Source: an uncultured bacterium
GTDB taxonomy: Bacteria > Cloacimonadota > Cloacimonadia > Cloacimonadales > Cloacimonadaceae
Direction of reading: 5' to 3'
NCBI GenBank assembly: GCA_938009275.1
Contig: CALLHY010000033.1
Span: forward strand, 1-61,217
Length of the DNA stretch: 61,217 nt
Part shown: piece by piece, positions 1 through 8,142 of the stretch
How the letters are laid out: each line of letters starts with the position of its first letter
Numbering within the stretch: position 1 is the first letter of the stretch
The notes under the pieces: generated by a model
Seen by the model: the letters and a program-made list of their open reading frames with translations, nothing else
What the model was told of the DNA's origin: nothing
Databases searched by the model: none
Position numbers and translations under genes: made by a program

Positions 1-85
1 CAAGCTATCCAGCGGGGTTTACTTTATGCGCATGCACCTGGATGGCAAGCTGATTTCTACCCGCAAGATGGTGATGGTGAAGTAG
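1..85 (+). CDS. C-terminal tail of a secreted protein (sorting domain), partial
   Basis: Reading from base 2, an open frame runs into the window and stops with TAG at 83-85. It encodes 27 residues that include SSGVYFMRM and end in RKMVMVK. This matches the end of the C-terminal sorting/FlgD-like domains on the complete secreted proteins here, such as SSGIYLLKF...RKITLMK at 11878 and SGIYMLQF...RKITLSK at 43795. The protein is probably a large exported surface protein whose body lies before the window. Its function cannot be told from this piece. Confidence 0.75.
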   Translation, partial: KLSSGVYFMRMHLDGKLISTRKMVMVK

Positions 86-273
86 GTGCGGACGTGCTGG
101 AGTGCTGGGGTGCTAGTGTGCTGGCGTAACTTTCCATGGCTACGAAATCGTGGAAGAGTGGAAGAGTGGAAAAGTGAAACACGGATTGTGCTGCAAGTAG
201 AGGGGTCGAGTGGGTACCGGAGTAAATGATATTCGTGTTAATCTGTGTGATCGTGGACTATAAAAGGGCTGGA

Positions 274-292
274 TTCCCGATCAAGTCGGGAA
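274..292. repeat. short intergenic palindrome (ttcccga...tcgggaa)
   Basis: Seven-base arms ttcccga and tcgggaa surround the loop tcaag. Short palindromes of this kind are typical of dispersed intergenic repeats. Only one clear copy lies in the window, so membership of a family is an inference. Confidence 0.4.
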
Positions 293-495
293 CGACAGAG
301 GAATAACTCCCCCCCATAGAAATGCTATCTTCTCTTTTGCTATTTTACTTGTACGATACTTTGTACATACAGCTCTTTTCCCCTCTCTCTTTGTTAGTCT
401 TTTCCATGTCGCCCTATAAGCTTAGGCCAAAATGGCTGAAAAGTTATTGACGTTATTTACCCAATCCAAGATTAGTATTTTGTGCTCAGGCTCTT

Positions 496-517
496 TATAA
501 TGCCTATGTAATAGGCA
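496..517 (+). promoter_or_regulatory. possible -10 box and hairpin before mnmA
   Basis: A perfect TATAAT at 496-501 is followed at once by a 7-bp inverted repeat (tgcctat, loop gta, ataggca, 501-517), about 45 bases before the mnmA start. No good -35 box is visible at the expected spacing. The hairpin could be an operator or an early-transcript structure. Confidence 0.35.
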
Positions 518-563
518 TTGAGAATAGAGGCACTTAATAACTGAAGCTTACAAGGTACGATAA

Positions 564-1682
564 ATGATGAAAGAGAATATTGTAAAAACCGTGGCCATCG
601 GCATTAGCGGTGGCGTTGATTCTGCCATGGCAGCAAGGATACTGCTGGAAGAAGGCTACAACGTGATTGGGCTAACCATGTCCATTTGGGACGACTCCAT
701 CCCGATAAAAGAAGCCACCAAAAGCGGCTGCTTTGGGCCAGGGGAAAAAGATGACCTAGTCGCCGCTGCCAATATCTGTGCCAAACTGGGAATTGAGCAC
801 CATGTAATAAAGCTGCAAAGCGAATATAGCGATAATGTGCTATCTTACTACTGCAACACCTATCTGCAGGGAGAAACGCCAAATCCCTGCCTTATGTGCA
901 ATCAACGCATGAAGTTCGGCTTCCTTCCTCAAAAGGCGAAGGAAGCGGGTGTTAGCTTCAATCTATTTGCCACCGGACACTATGTGCGGGTTAGCTACAA
1001 TGCCAGCTTGAATCGCTATCAACTGCATCAGGCATTGGACAAGAGCAAAGACCAGTCTTATTTCCTGTCATTTTTGCATCAAGACCAATTGGCAAATCTG
1101 ATATTCCCCCTGGGCAGCAAAACCAAGGCAGAAATGAAGGCTTACGCACGCTCCATCGGCTTTGCGGAACTGGCAGATAAACAAGAGAGCCAGGACTTTC
1201 TGGAGTCCGATGACTATAGTGTGCTGTTTGATCCAGAAACCTTTAGCTCCGGCGACATAGTGGATAAATCCGGCAAGATTCTGGGAAAGCACAATGGCGT
1301 AATAAACTACACAATAGGCCAAAGACGCAATCTGGGCATCAGTGGCCAGAGTGAGCCATTTTATGTGCTGGAGATAGACAGCGTGAACAACCGGATTGTG
1401 GTTGGCCCCGTGCGTTATCTTTACAGCAGCAAATGCCTTGCTACCAACGTGAACTGGCTGTCCATACCTGCTCCGGCAGAGGCATGCAATGTAAGAGCTA
1501 AGATTAGAGCACAACACGATCCTGCTGAGTGTGAGATAATTCCTGTATCTTCTGAACTTCTTGAAGTACGCTTTGCCGAGGAACAGCTATCCATTACTCC
1601 GGGGCAGGGCATTGTATTCTACGATGGTGAAACCGTTTTGGCGGGTGGAATAATAGGCAATCCTGCCAAAAGCCTTGCCTGA
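564..1682 (+). CDS. mnmA: tRNA 2-thiouridine(34) synthase MnmA-like
   Basis: Cytoplasmic tRNA-modifying enzyme that adenylates and then thiolates wobble uridine U34 of Lys, Glu and Gln tRNAs. Its 372 residues match the family length. The PP-loop ATP-binding motif SGGVDS is at residues 15-20. TPNPCLMCNQRMKF at 105-118 carries the Cys-x-x-Cys (C109, C112), where canonical MnmA has its first catalytic cysteine. The late segment with the second catalytic cysteine (usually SQ-x-x-C-F) reads ESQDFLESDDY at 208-218 and has no cysteine, as in one known-looking MnmA subfamily. The start could be either of two adjacent ATGs. It is a single gene, facing the convergent ribosomal operon. The family call is firm; the exact chemistry with the altered cysteine set is uncertain. 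Confidence 0.9.
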   Translation: MMKENIVKTVAIGISGGVDSAMAARILLEEGYNVIGLTMSIWDDSIPIKEATKSGCFGPGEKDDLVAAANICAKLGIEHHVIKLQSEYSDNVLSYYCNTYLQGETPNPCLMCNQRMKFGFLPQKAKEAGVSFNLFATGHYVRVSYNASLNRYQLHQALDKSKDQSYFLSFLHQDQLANLIFPLGSKTKAEMKAYARSIGFAELADKQESQDFLESDDYSVLFDPETFSSGDIVDKSGKILGKHNGVINYTIGQRRNLGISGQSEPFYVLEIDSVNNRIVVGPVRYLYSSKCLATNVNWLSIPAPAEACNVRAKIRAQHDPAECEIIPVSSELLEVRFAEEQLSITPGQGIVFYDGETVLAGGIIGNPAKSLA

Positions 1683-1736
1683 TACTTAGTATTTAGTTTT
1701 ATGTAACGTCTTTCTTGCTTGCACGATTTACTAATG

Positions 1737-1781
1737 AATTACGCATGAAATACGGATGAGATGCGTATTTCATGCGTAATT
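1737..1781. repeat. perfect 18-bp inverted repeat, family C copy 1
   Basis: The arms 1737-1754 (aattacgcatgaaatacg) and 1764-1781 (cgtatttcatgcgtaatt) are exact reverse complements around a 9-base loop. A second, slightly diverged copy with the same arm and loop layout is at 17412-17454. Both follow the 3' end of a plus-strand gene in a convergent gap, so they may act as transcript ends or be REP-like elements. Confidence 0.7.
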
Positions 1782-1840
1782 GTAGCGCATTTCCATTAAG
1801 AATGAACCTGGCTAAAGGCTAGGCTTGAATATTAAAGAAA

Positions 1841-1858
1841 GGGGAGCATCTGCTCCCC
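1841..1858 (-). terminator. Rho-independent terminator of the rplM-frr operon
   Basis: GGGGAGCA and TGCTCCCC pair around a 2-base loop. Read on the minus strand the stem is followed by TTTCTTTAAT. It lies about 30 bases past the frr stop codon, as expected for the end of this operon. Confidence 0.8.
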
Positions 1859-1888
1859 TCATTTAGTAATAGCTTATGGTTATGTGAA

Positions 1889-2443
1889 TTACACTTCCAT
1901 AATCTCTTTCTCTTTGGCTTTCTCGGCTTCGTCGATTTTCTTTATTGCCTCGTCTGTGATGTCCTGAATCTCTTTTAAGAGCTTCTTTTCTTCGTCTTCG
2001 CTAATCTCGCCATCTTTCTTCATCTTCTTACCGGCTTCGTTTATATCCCGGCGGATGTTACGGATGCTTACCCGCGCCTCTTCGGATATCTTCTTAATGT
2101 TCTTTACAATATCCTTTCGTTTGTCTTCGGTTAGCGGCTGGAAAGGCAGGCGTATCACGTTACCGTCGTTATCGGGAGTAATGCCGATATTGGCGGCAAG
2201 AATTGCCTTTTCGATGTCTGCCAGAGTGGTTTTGTCCCAGGGCTGCACTATTATAGTGCGAGCTTCGGGAATTGATATGTTGCACATCTGTTTCACAGGT
2301 GTAGGCTGGCCGTAATAATTAATACGCACATCATCAAGGATGGATGCGCTGGCACGGCCGGTGCGAACTTTTGAAAACTGATGCAATAGGGCATCAAAGC
2401 TCTTTTGCATTTTATCTTTGGCAGTGTTTTTCAGATTTTCCAT
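1889..2443 (-). CDS. frr: ribosome recycling factor
   Basis: Cytoplasmic translation factor that, with EF-G, splits the post-termination ribosome. It has 184 residues, the usual size. Family signatures include VRTGRAS near residue 27, YYGQPTPVKQ, the IVQPWDK segment and the helical C-terminal half (EDKRKDIVKNIKKISEEARVS...). The ATG is preceded on the minus strand by GAGG at good spacing. It is the last gene of the rplM-rpsI-rpsB-tsf-pyrH-frr block and lies 43 bases after pyrH. A strong terminator follows it. Confidence 0.97.
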   Translation of the reverse strand: MENLKNTAKDKMQKSFDALLHQFSKVRTGRASASILDDVRINYYGQPTPVKQMCNISIPEARTIIVQPWDKTTLADIEKAILAANIGITPDNDGNVIRLPFQPLTEDKRKDIVKNIKKISEEARVSIRNIRRDINEAGKKMKKDGEISEDEEKKLLKEIQDITDEAIKKIDEAEKAKEKEIMEV

Positions 2444-2486
2444 ATTATTTACCTCGTGGGCTTGTAAACCCGTTCAGAATGGTTGC

Positions 2487-3215
2487 TCAGGGATGAATAT
2501 AGGTTCCCGCATCAGGCTTTTGCAGGGCATCCTTTAGCATGCCGGGCTTGCCGATGTTGAATATCTTAATGGGCATGTTGTTATCTGCAGCCAGCGAGAA
2601 AGCGGTTAAATCCATCACTCCCAAACGCAGCTCCAAGCATTCCTGAAAGCTGGCAGAACTAATGAATTTGGCATCTTTTACTTTCATGGGATCGGCAGTA
2701 TATAGCCCATCAACCTTGGTGGCTTTCAGCACTATATCTGCCTTCAGCTCCACGGCACGTAGTACCGCTGCTGTATCCGTGGTAAAAAAAGGATTGCCGG
2801 TGCCGCCGCTAAGGAAGCAGATTATGCCTGCGTTCATAGCGTCTATAGCAGCCTGGGGAGTGTATCTGTCCACCACCTTATCTATAGCCAAAGAGGATAG
2901 CACCAGAGATGGACATCCCTTGGAGCATAAGACCTCGGCCACATATAAGGCGTTTTGAACTGTGGCAAGCATACCAATGCTATCCATCACCACTCTATTC
3001 AGCTCTTGCTTACGCCAGTTTCCGCCACGAAAGATGTTGCCACCGCCTAAAACGATGGAGATGCTATAACCAAGCTGCTTTAGCTCGATTAGTTCATCGG
3101 TCAGTTTATCTACAATTTCATCGTCATAACCAAAGCCCTTCGATCCGGCAAGTACCTCACCGGATAGCTTTAGTAATACACGCTTCATGTTCTCGGGCAG
3201 AAAGTTTGAACTCAT
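2487..3215 (-). CDS. pyrH: UMP kinase
   Basis: Phosphorylates UMP to UDP with ATP in pyrimidine synthesis; it belongs to the amino acid kinase fold and is hexameric in bacteria. Visible motifs are LLKLSGEVLAG near the N-terminus, GGGNIFRGG, LSGGTGNPFFTTDTAAVLRA and the C-terminal region with DLTAFSLA. The start is chosen at the ATG giving MSSNFLPENMKRVLL, because AGG-rich sequence precedes it. An upstream in-frame ATG at 3236 or the internal MKRVLLKLSG are alternatives. It sits between tsf and frr in the conserved order. Confidence 0.95.
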   Translation of the reverse strand: MSSNFLPENMKRVLLKLSGEVLAGSKGFGYDDEIVDKLTDELIELKQLGYSISIVLGGGNIFRGGNWRKQELNRVVMDSIGMLATVQNALYVAEVLCSKGCPSLVLSSLAIDKVVDRYTPQAAIDAMNAGIICFLSGGTGNPFFTTDTAAVLRAVELKADIVLKATKVDGLYTADPMKVKDAKFISSASFQECLELRLGVMDLTAFSLAADNNMPIKIFNIGKPGMLKDALQKPDAGTYIHP

Positions 3216-3268
3216 ACCTAAACTACCTATTCTCATTGTTTGGGGCTGTTATCTTGCCCCCGGGCAGG

Positions 3269-3868
3269 TTATTCTCCGCCTAAGGCGTAACGAACAAAGC
3301 GGGCTATCTGAACATTCTCACCAGTGGTGGCGATGGCGTTGGTAAGCAGATCCTTTACGGTTCTGGTGCTGTCGCCTATCAGTTCTTGCTCTAAAAGTGA
3401 GTTCTCGGCACAGAATTTCTTAATGTTGCCTTCAACTATCTTTTCGATAATCTCAGGTTTCTTGCCGTCAAGCACTGCCTTGTTGTGAGCAATTTCTTTT
3501 TCGCGTTCGATAACTGCGGGATCAATCTGCTCGGCACTAATAGCCAGCGGGTTGGTAGCAGCAATCTGCAAGCAGATTTCGTCGGCTATTGCGGTGAATT
3601 CGGGAGTGCGCGCTACGAAATCGGATTCGCAGTTAAGCTCCAGCAACACACCAATCTTGTTGTTAAAATGTATATAAGAATGAATGATACCTTCTTTGGT
3701 CTCGCGGCTGGCTTTGGACTCAGCTTTGCTAATTCCTCTCTCGCGCAGGTATTTTATTGCCTCGTCGAGGTTGCCATCTTTTTCCACTAAGGCTTTGCGG
3801 CATTCCATCATGCCCACGCCTGTTCTCTCACGCAGTTCTTTTACCATGGTTGCGGTAATCTCTGCCAT
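3269..3868 (-). CDS. tsf: translation elongation factor Ts
   Basis: Guanine-nucleotide exchange factor that reloads EF-Tu with GTP. The N-terminal UBA-like segment VKELRERTGVGMMECRKAL and the core motif LELNCESDFVAR identify it. Start: the ATG of MAEITATMV has AGGAG eight bases upstream on the minus strand, while the more upstream in-frame ATG has no such support. At 199 residues it is a short-form EF-Ts with one compact core. It lies about 100 bases downstream of rpsB, the usual rpsB-tsf pairing. Confidence 0.96.
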   Translation of the reverse strand: MAEITATMVKELRERTGVGMMECRKALVEKDGNLDEAIKYLRERGISKAESKASRETKEGIIHSYIHFNNKIGVLLELNCESDFVARTPEFTAIADEICLQIAATNPLAISAEQIDPAVIEREKEIAHNKAVLDGKKPEIIEKIVEGNIKKFCAENSLLEQELIGDSTRTVKDLLTNAIATTGENVQIARFVRYALGGE

Positions 3869-3971
3869 TTGTGTTCTCCTTTGTCTTGCCTGCAATATGC
3901 AGGACTATTGATTATAATTTGCTAAAAGCCAGGTGGAGCGGCAGCTAAGCCGCCCCAGCCTGATAGTGAGA

Positions 3972-4787
3972 TTATTGTTCTGTTCCTGCTAATTCGGGAA
4001 CTTCGAATTCTACTTTGTCCGCTTCGGCTGCTGCAAGCTCAGCAACGGGTGCTTCGGCTTCTTCATCAGCTTCGCGGCTTTGTTCGTGATTCACGCCTTC
4101 GGAGGCTATGCCTCTGCCTTCGATCACGGCATTGGCCATAATGTCGGCTATCAGGGAGATGGCGCGGGTTGCATCGTCGTTTGAAGGAATAACAAAATCT
4201 ACGAGATCGGGATCGCAGTTTGTATCCACCATAGCAACGATGGGGATGTTCAGGATACGTGCTTCATGAATGGCGATGTCTTCATACTCGGTGTCGACAA
4301 CAAAGATGCATCCGGGTACGGCGTCCATATCACGGATACCACCAAGAGAGAATTCTATCTTGTCGTGCATACGTTTCATCTTCTGTTGTTCGAGTTTGGT
4401 ATAGTTCGACACGGTGCCATCGGCTGAGATTTCCTCAAAGTATTTCATCTTTTCAATGCTTTGACGGATGGTGGTCATATTGGTGAGCATGCCGCCATAC
4501 CAGCGTTGATTAACATAAAATACACCTGCTTTCTCGGCAGCTTCGCGGATTGCGCTTTGGGCTTGTTTCTTGGTTCCCACGAAGAGGATGTATTCGCCTT
4601 TGGAGGCTACTTCTTTCACGTATTGATAGGCTTCGTTTATGGCATCGACCGTTTGCTTCAGGTCGATGATATGAATCCCATTGCGTTTGATGAAGATGTA
4701 TTTCTTCATCTTGGGATTCCACTTGAAGGTCTGATGCCCAAAGTGGACACCGGCTTCGAGTAGCTGTTTCATAGAAACTACGGACAT
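3972..4787 (-). CDS. rpsB: 30S ribosomal protein S2
   Basis: Small-subunit ribosomal protein. The family start LLEAGVHFGHQTFKWNPKMKKYIF, the RWYGGMLTNMTTI segment and the IPIVAMVDTNCDPDLVDFVIPSNDDA region are clear. The 271 residues include an acidic C-terminal tail (EEAEAPVAELAAAEADKVE) longer than in E. coli, common in several phyla. An AGGAG box precedes the ATG. The 177-base gap upstream to rpsI is unusually structured (see 4788-4964) and may regulate this gene. Confidence 0.97.
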   Translation of the reverse strand: MSVVSMKQLLEAGVHFGHQTFKWNPKMKKYIFIKRNGIHIIDLKQTVDAINEAYQYVKEVASKGEYILFVGTKKQAQSAIREAAEKAGVFYVNQRWYGGMLTNMTTIRQSIEKMKYFEEISADGTVSNYTKLEQQKMKRMHDKIEFSLGGIRDMDAVPGCIFVVDTEYEDIAIHEARILNIPIVAMVDTNCDPDLVDFVIPSNDDATRAISLIADIMANAVIEGRGIASEGVNHEQSREADEEAEAPVAELAAAEADKVEFEVPELAGTEQ

Positions 4788-4964
4788 GTATTTCTCCTAA
4801 TATACGGTTTAATTTCTTCCGGACGTTTTAAGCAATTCAGAGAGGCTTTCCTCTCACCGCCTTGCAAGCGTTCCGGAAGCTTATTTTGGCGCATGCGCCT
4901 TGTTACAAAAGAGTATTCCACTTGTATCTCCGGGGGGAATATGTCCCCCCAAAACCCATATTGC
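4788..4964 (-). promoter_or_regulatory. structured leader between rpsI and rpsB
   Basis: This gap holds several inverted repeats. One is a 7-bp G/C stem at 4932-4938 with 4944-4950. Another is a perfect 12-base palindrome at 4888-4899 (ggcgcatgcgcc). A long imperfect stem pairs cttccggacg (4816-4825) with cgttccggaag (4869-4879) and encloses a 6-bp hairpin (4840-4855). The last lies just before the rpsB Shine-Dalgarno. Autogenous control of rpsB by S2 through a leader is established in enterobacteria. Whether this leader does the same is inference. Confidence 0.45.
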
Positions 4965-5351
4965 TTAACGCTTGGAGAACTGGAATCTCTTCCTGGCTTT
5001 CGGGCGTCCTGATTTCTTACGTTCCACCATACGGGGGTCACGGGTAAGGAATCCACGGGTCTTGAGTGCGGGTCTCAATTTCTCGTCGTATTCAACTAAT
5101 GCGCGGGTGATACCATGACGGATAGCTCCGGCCTGACCGCTTAATCCACCACCGCGAACGTTTACATAAACGTCGAAGCTTTCGGACAATCCGGCTGTCT
5201 GCAGAGGCTGTTCAACAACCATCTCGAGGGTTTCACGCTGAAGGTATTTCTTCATCTGCACTTTGTTGATGATGCGTTTGCCGGTTCCCGGGGTTAAACG
5301 GACTCTGGCTACGGCATTCTTTCTTCTTCCAACGGCATCAAAATTCTGCAT
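4965..5351 (-). CDS. rpsI: 30S ribosomal protein S9
   Basis: Small-subunit protein whose C-terminal tail reaches the P-site tRNA. It has 128 residues with the family start AVGRRKNAVARVRL, the GGGLSGQAGAIRHGI loop and the basic tail GRPKARKRFQFSKR. A strong AGGAGG box precedes the ATG. It lies 11 bases after rplM, the universal L13-S9 pair. Confidence 0.98.
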   Translation of the reverse strand: MQNFDAVGRRKNAVARVRLTPGTGKRIINKVQMKKYLQRETLEMVVEQPLQTAGLSESFDVYVNVRGGGLSGQAGAIRHGITRALVEYDEKLRPALKTRGFLTRDPRMVERKKSGRPKARKRFQFSKR

Positions 5352-5362
5352 GCCTTTTCCTC

Positions 5363-5791
5363 CTACAGGGTAAGTTCAACCGGCTTCTGGGCGGCATGGG
5401 GATGCTCGCTTCCGGCGTAAACTTTCAGTTTTTTGAACATTGCGCGTCCCAGAGTGTTCTTTGGCATCATACCTTTCACGGCATGTTCAATGATGCGCTC
5501 TGGATGCTCTTCCATTACTTTTGCATACGGGATTTCTTTTAAGCCACTGGGGTATCCACTAAAGGTTTTGTAAACCTTTTGCAATGCCTTAAGACCGGTT
5601 ACACGGACTTTGTCCGCATTGATGACTATTACAAAATCACCGGTATCAAGGTTGGTAGCAAAATATGGTTTATGCTTTCCACGCAGGATGGAAGCAACTT
5701 TTGTGGATAAGCGACCAAGAGGCAAACCCGTTGCGTCTAAGATATACCAATCATGTTGGATATCAGAAGGACTTGGGGTAAGGGTCTTCAT
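5363..5791 (-). CDS. rplM: 50S ribosomal protein L13
   Basis: Large-subunit assembly protein of 142 residues. Signatures are HDWYILDATGLPLGRLST, GDFVIVINADKVRVTG and the GMMPKNTLGRAMFKKLKVYAG segment. AAGGAG precedes the ATG at good spacing. It is the first gene of the rplM-frr operon, with a likely promoter at 5811-5838. Confidence 0.98.
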   Translation of the reverse strand: MKTLTPSPSDIQHDWYILDATGLPLGRLSTKVASILRGKHKPYFATNLDTGDFVIVINADKVRVTGLKALQKVYKTFSGYPSGLKEIPYAKVMEEHPERIIEHAVKGMMPKNTLGRAMFKKLKVYAGSEHPHAAQKPVELTL

Positions 5792-5810
5792 CGATTCTCC
5801 TTTACGGTTT

Positions 5811-5838
5811 TTTATACAGTATGCCAGAGTTTTCGCAA
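5811..5838 (-). promoter_or_regulatory. candidate promoter of the rplM operon
   Basis: Read on the minus strand, TTGCGA (5833-5838) and TATAAA (5811-5816) are separated by 16 bases and end about 20 bases before the rplM ATG. A perfect TTGACA a little further upstream (5848-5853) lies in the CRISPR-repeat-like segment but has no good -10 partner. Confidence 0.45.
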
Positions 5839-5839
5839 T

Positions 5840-5859
5840 GGGTTTAGTGTCAAGCTGAA
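5840..5859. repeat. solitary CRISPR-repeat-like segment
   Basis: The 20 bases gggtttagtgtcaagctgaa match the 3' half of the CRISPR repeat in this window (gggtttggtgtcaagctgaa) with one mismatch and the same orientation. The 5' half of the repeat is not present. It lies directly upstream of the rplM promoter, over 21 kb from the array. Confidence 0.5.
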
Positions 5860-5930
5860 TTACATTTAGTTGGCTAATTTCTTGCGGATTAAATGCTTCA
5901 CCAGTACCGTAAAAGAAAAGTGAAAAATGC

Positions 5931-7337
5931 CTAATCCCCCGCTTTCAGTATCTCCAAAACCCGTTCAAAGATATAGCCAACATGAATACGGTTAGTTAGA
6001 TCCAGCTTTTCCACATCTATCTCCAGGACAGGGCCGTTGTGATAACCGAGCTTCACCACATTGGCACCATAGGCTTTGTACCAATGGTTCAGGTTGTTTA
6101 TCTCCGTAAACTGCCAACCGCCCTCAATCTCCATTTCGCGTCCGCGCTGCTGGATGCGTTCCCAAGCCAGGGAAGGGCTTCCTTGCAGCAGAATTATGAG
6201 GTCAGAAGAGGGAAGCTGGCGGTTAACTGTTTGAAACTGCGTAATTAAGTTATCCAGTTCGTCTTCGGTAAGCAAGCCATCGGCATGAAACTGATTGCAG
6301 AAAACCAGCAGGTCTTCCGGCAGGGAACGATCTTTCACATAGCTGGCATCACCGCTTTTCCCTTGTCTGCGTTGCTTGGCACGCATCTCCAGAAAGTGGA
6401 GCTGAAGGTCGTAGCAATAGGTTTTCTTATCGCCCAAAAACTTCTCCAACAGCGGGTTCGCTTCCGGCTGCTCATACAGGGTATTTATCTTAAGGCTGCG
6501 CCCCATAATGGCGGTAAGGGTAGATTTACCCAGGCCAACGTTTCCGGCAATGGTAATCAGCTTTTTGTGCTCTGCCAGGTATTGCTCCAGATTGCGCTCC
6601 ACATCTATTGCCTTCAGCGTGGCCTCGGTTTGCGGCAGGCTAACCCACTCACTAATACCGGGGCTGGAAACACGCAAGCCCAAAGCCTTCACCTGCTCTG
6701 CTACGAGGTTTATGGTGCGGCGTTGCCATTCTGCCTTATCCACTGCTTTATCGGCATCGATAACCAGCACAGGACAGCTAACATGATGGGTAACAAAATC
6801 TTCATAGAGATTGTTTAACAGCTCCAGATACGCAGGAGGAATGGCAAGCTCGCTTTCACGTCCACGCTCTTTAATACGCTCCAGCAGGGTGGGGACGTCT
6901 GCCTTGAAATACACCACTAGATCGGGCTCTTTAATCTGTTCGGTCATCAGGCGATAGGTGCGCTGATAGGCAATGAATTCAGGCTCGCTCATGTTTTGCA
7001 GGATGCGCTGGGCTTTGCCAAAGATGTGATAGTCCTCTGCCAGAGTGCGGTCTTCCAGCACAATACCCCGGCAACTATGGATTAGCTTTTGGCGATCTAA
7101 ACGACCGTTAAAGAATTCTATCTGCGCCATAAAGGCATTGGCAACAGGATCGCGGTAGAAGGCATCCAGAACGAGAGGATTGAATTTCTCCGGAAAGGCA
7201 AAAACGCCTTCGCTGCCATTGGGCTTGGGATAAACAGAGGTTAGAATCTTATTCAGGGGTGCAGTGCTGGCTGCTTCTATAAAGGTGGATTTGCCCACGC
7301 CGATGTTTCCTACTATGCCAATGCGGATGTTCTCCAT
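5931..7337 (-). CDS. tandem (two-domain) deoxynucleoside kinase
   Basis: Salvage kinase that phosphorylates deoxynucleosides with ATP, here with two complete kinase domains in one chain of 468 residues. Domain 1 has the P-loop GNIGVGKST at residues 10-18, the EDRTLAED motif and the LID segment RIKERGRESEL. Domain 2 has the P-loop GNVGLGKST around K271, KDRSLPEDLL and the LID RIQQRGREMEI. Start: the ATG of MENIRIG, with AAGGAAG before it. A longer in-frame reading to 7529 adds a non-homologous extension. dNK family members are normally about 200-220 residues per chain. The two domains may differ in substrate or form an internal dimer. It lies upstream of rplM on the same strand. Confidence 0.85.
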   Translation of the reverse strand: MENIRIGIVGNIGVGKSTFIEAASTAPLNKILTSVYPKPNGSEGVFAFPEKFNPLVLDAFYRDPVANAFMAQIEFFNGRLDRQKLIHSCRGIVLEDRTLAEDYHIFGKAQRILQNMSEPEFIAYQRTYRLMTEQIKEPDLVVYFKADVPTLLERIKERGRESELAIPPAYLELLNNLYEDFVTHHVSCPVLVIDADKAVDKAEWQRRTINLVAEQVKALGLRVSSPGISEWVSLPQTEATLKAIDVERNLEQYLAEHKKLITIAGNVGLGKSTLTAIMGRSLKINTLYEQPEANPLLEKFLGDKKTYCYDLQLHFLEMRAKQRRQGKSGDASYVKDRSLPEDLLVFCNQFHADGLLTEDELDNLITQFQTVNRQLPSSDLIILLQGSPSLAWERIQQRGREMEIEGGWQFTEINNLNHWYKAYGANVVKLGYHNGPVLEIDVEKLDLTNRIHVGYIFERVLEILKAGD

Positions 7338-7662
7338 GTGCGCTTCCTTATTATTTAGCTTTGCCTCCATAAATCCTGGCGGGGTATACGCGTCAAGACA
7401 ATCTTTGGGGATAAAACTGATGCTGAAGAATAGGACACACGCAATAAATGACTCTTTTCGCCCCCAACCATATACAATCAGATATCTGCCACGATCCACA
7501 TAACACTTCTCACTCCATCTCACCAACACTTAGATGCCCCCGCAAACCAACGTATAATATCATGTTTGATAGACGGGGATGTGGGAAAAATGCAAATTTA
7601 TTGACAATAATTCGCCATTATCTGGAGTGAGAAATAAACAAATTCTCGAGATTGGAGCTATC

Positions 7663-8142
7663 ATGAAAAAACTGGTATTGATACTTACATTTGTTTGTGT
7701 GCTTGCGGGATTATCCGCTCAGGTGGGCTTGTTAGGTCTGTATTATGGAGAAAACTTTTCCACAGCCCACTCAAACCTGAGTAATGTGGGCTTTGTACTA
7801 ACCAAAAACTGGCCAGTAACCAAGGTTATGGGCTTAGAAAACCCATCCACATACTACATGGTGGAAATGTATGTGAATCCCAGCACCTCCAAACTTGTTG
7901 GCTGGAGCATATTCTATGACGAAAACCTAAGCGATGACGAAAATCAGCGCATTTTGAGTGACTGCATTGATTTGCATGGAGATAAATTCACTGTTGATGA
8001 AGAGAATAACATGATTATGTGGAATCTTGATTCTACAAAATCTCTGTGTTTGGGGTGTGACGAAGCGGGAAACTTGAAAGTTGCAGTATATTATGACGAT
8101 GCTAACCAAAGCATTTTTGACCGGGCTGATGAGCGGCCTTAA
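7663..8142 (+). CDS. small exported protein of unknown function
   Basis: The 159-residue protein starts with a clear signal peptide (MKKLVLILTFVCVLAGLSAQ), which points to the periplasm or outer surface. The rest is acidic (ENLSDDENQRIL, DEENNMIMWNLD) with two cysteines in SLCLGCDEAG and no family recognised. Start: the ATG after TTGGAGC; the frame is open further upstream but only the chosen start gives a signal peptide. It stands alone, divergent from the deoxynucleoside kinase gene. Confidence 0.75.
   Translation: MKKLVLILTFVCVLAGLSAQVGLLGLYYGENFSTAHSNLSNVGFVLTKNWPVTKVMGLENPSTYYMVEMYVNPSTSKLVGWSIFYDENLSDDENQRILSDCIDLHGDKFTVDEENNMIMWNLDSTKSLCLGCDEAGNLKVAVYYDDANQSIFDRADERP

Larger units (their letters stand above)
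86..563. other. intergenic region, no gene seen
   Basis: No convincing coding sequence lies between the secreted-protein tail and mnmA. The first 90 bases are low-complexity (repeats of gtgctggggtgctagtgtgc and gaagagtgg units). A short palindrome sits at 274-292 and the likely mnmA promoter is near 496-517. No tRNA-like cloverleaf was recognised. Confidence 0.6.

Noticed and set aside
604..882. Antisense frames inside mnmA and inside the ribosomal operon
   Set aside because: They are shadows of strongly recognised genes on the other strand and have no independent support.
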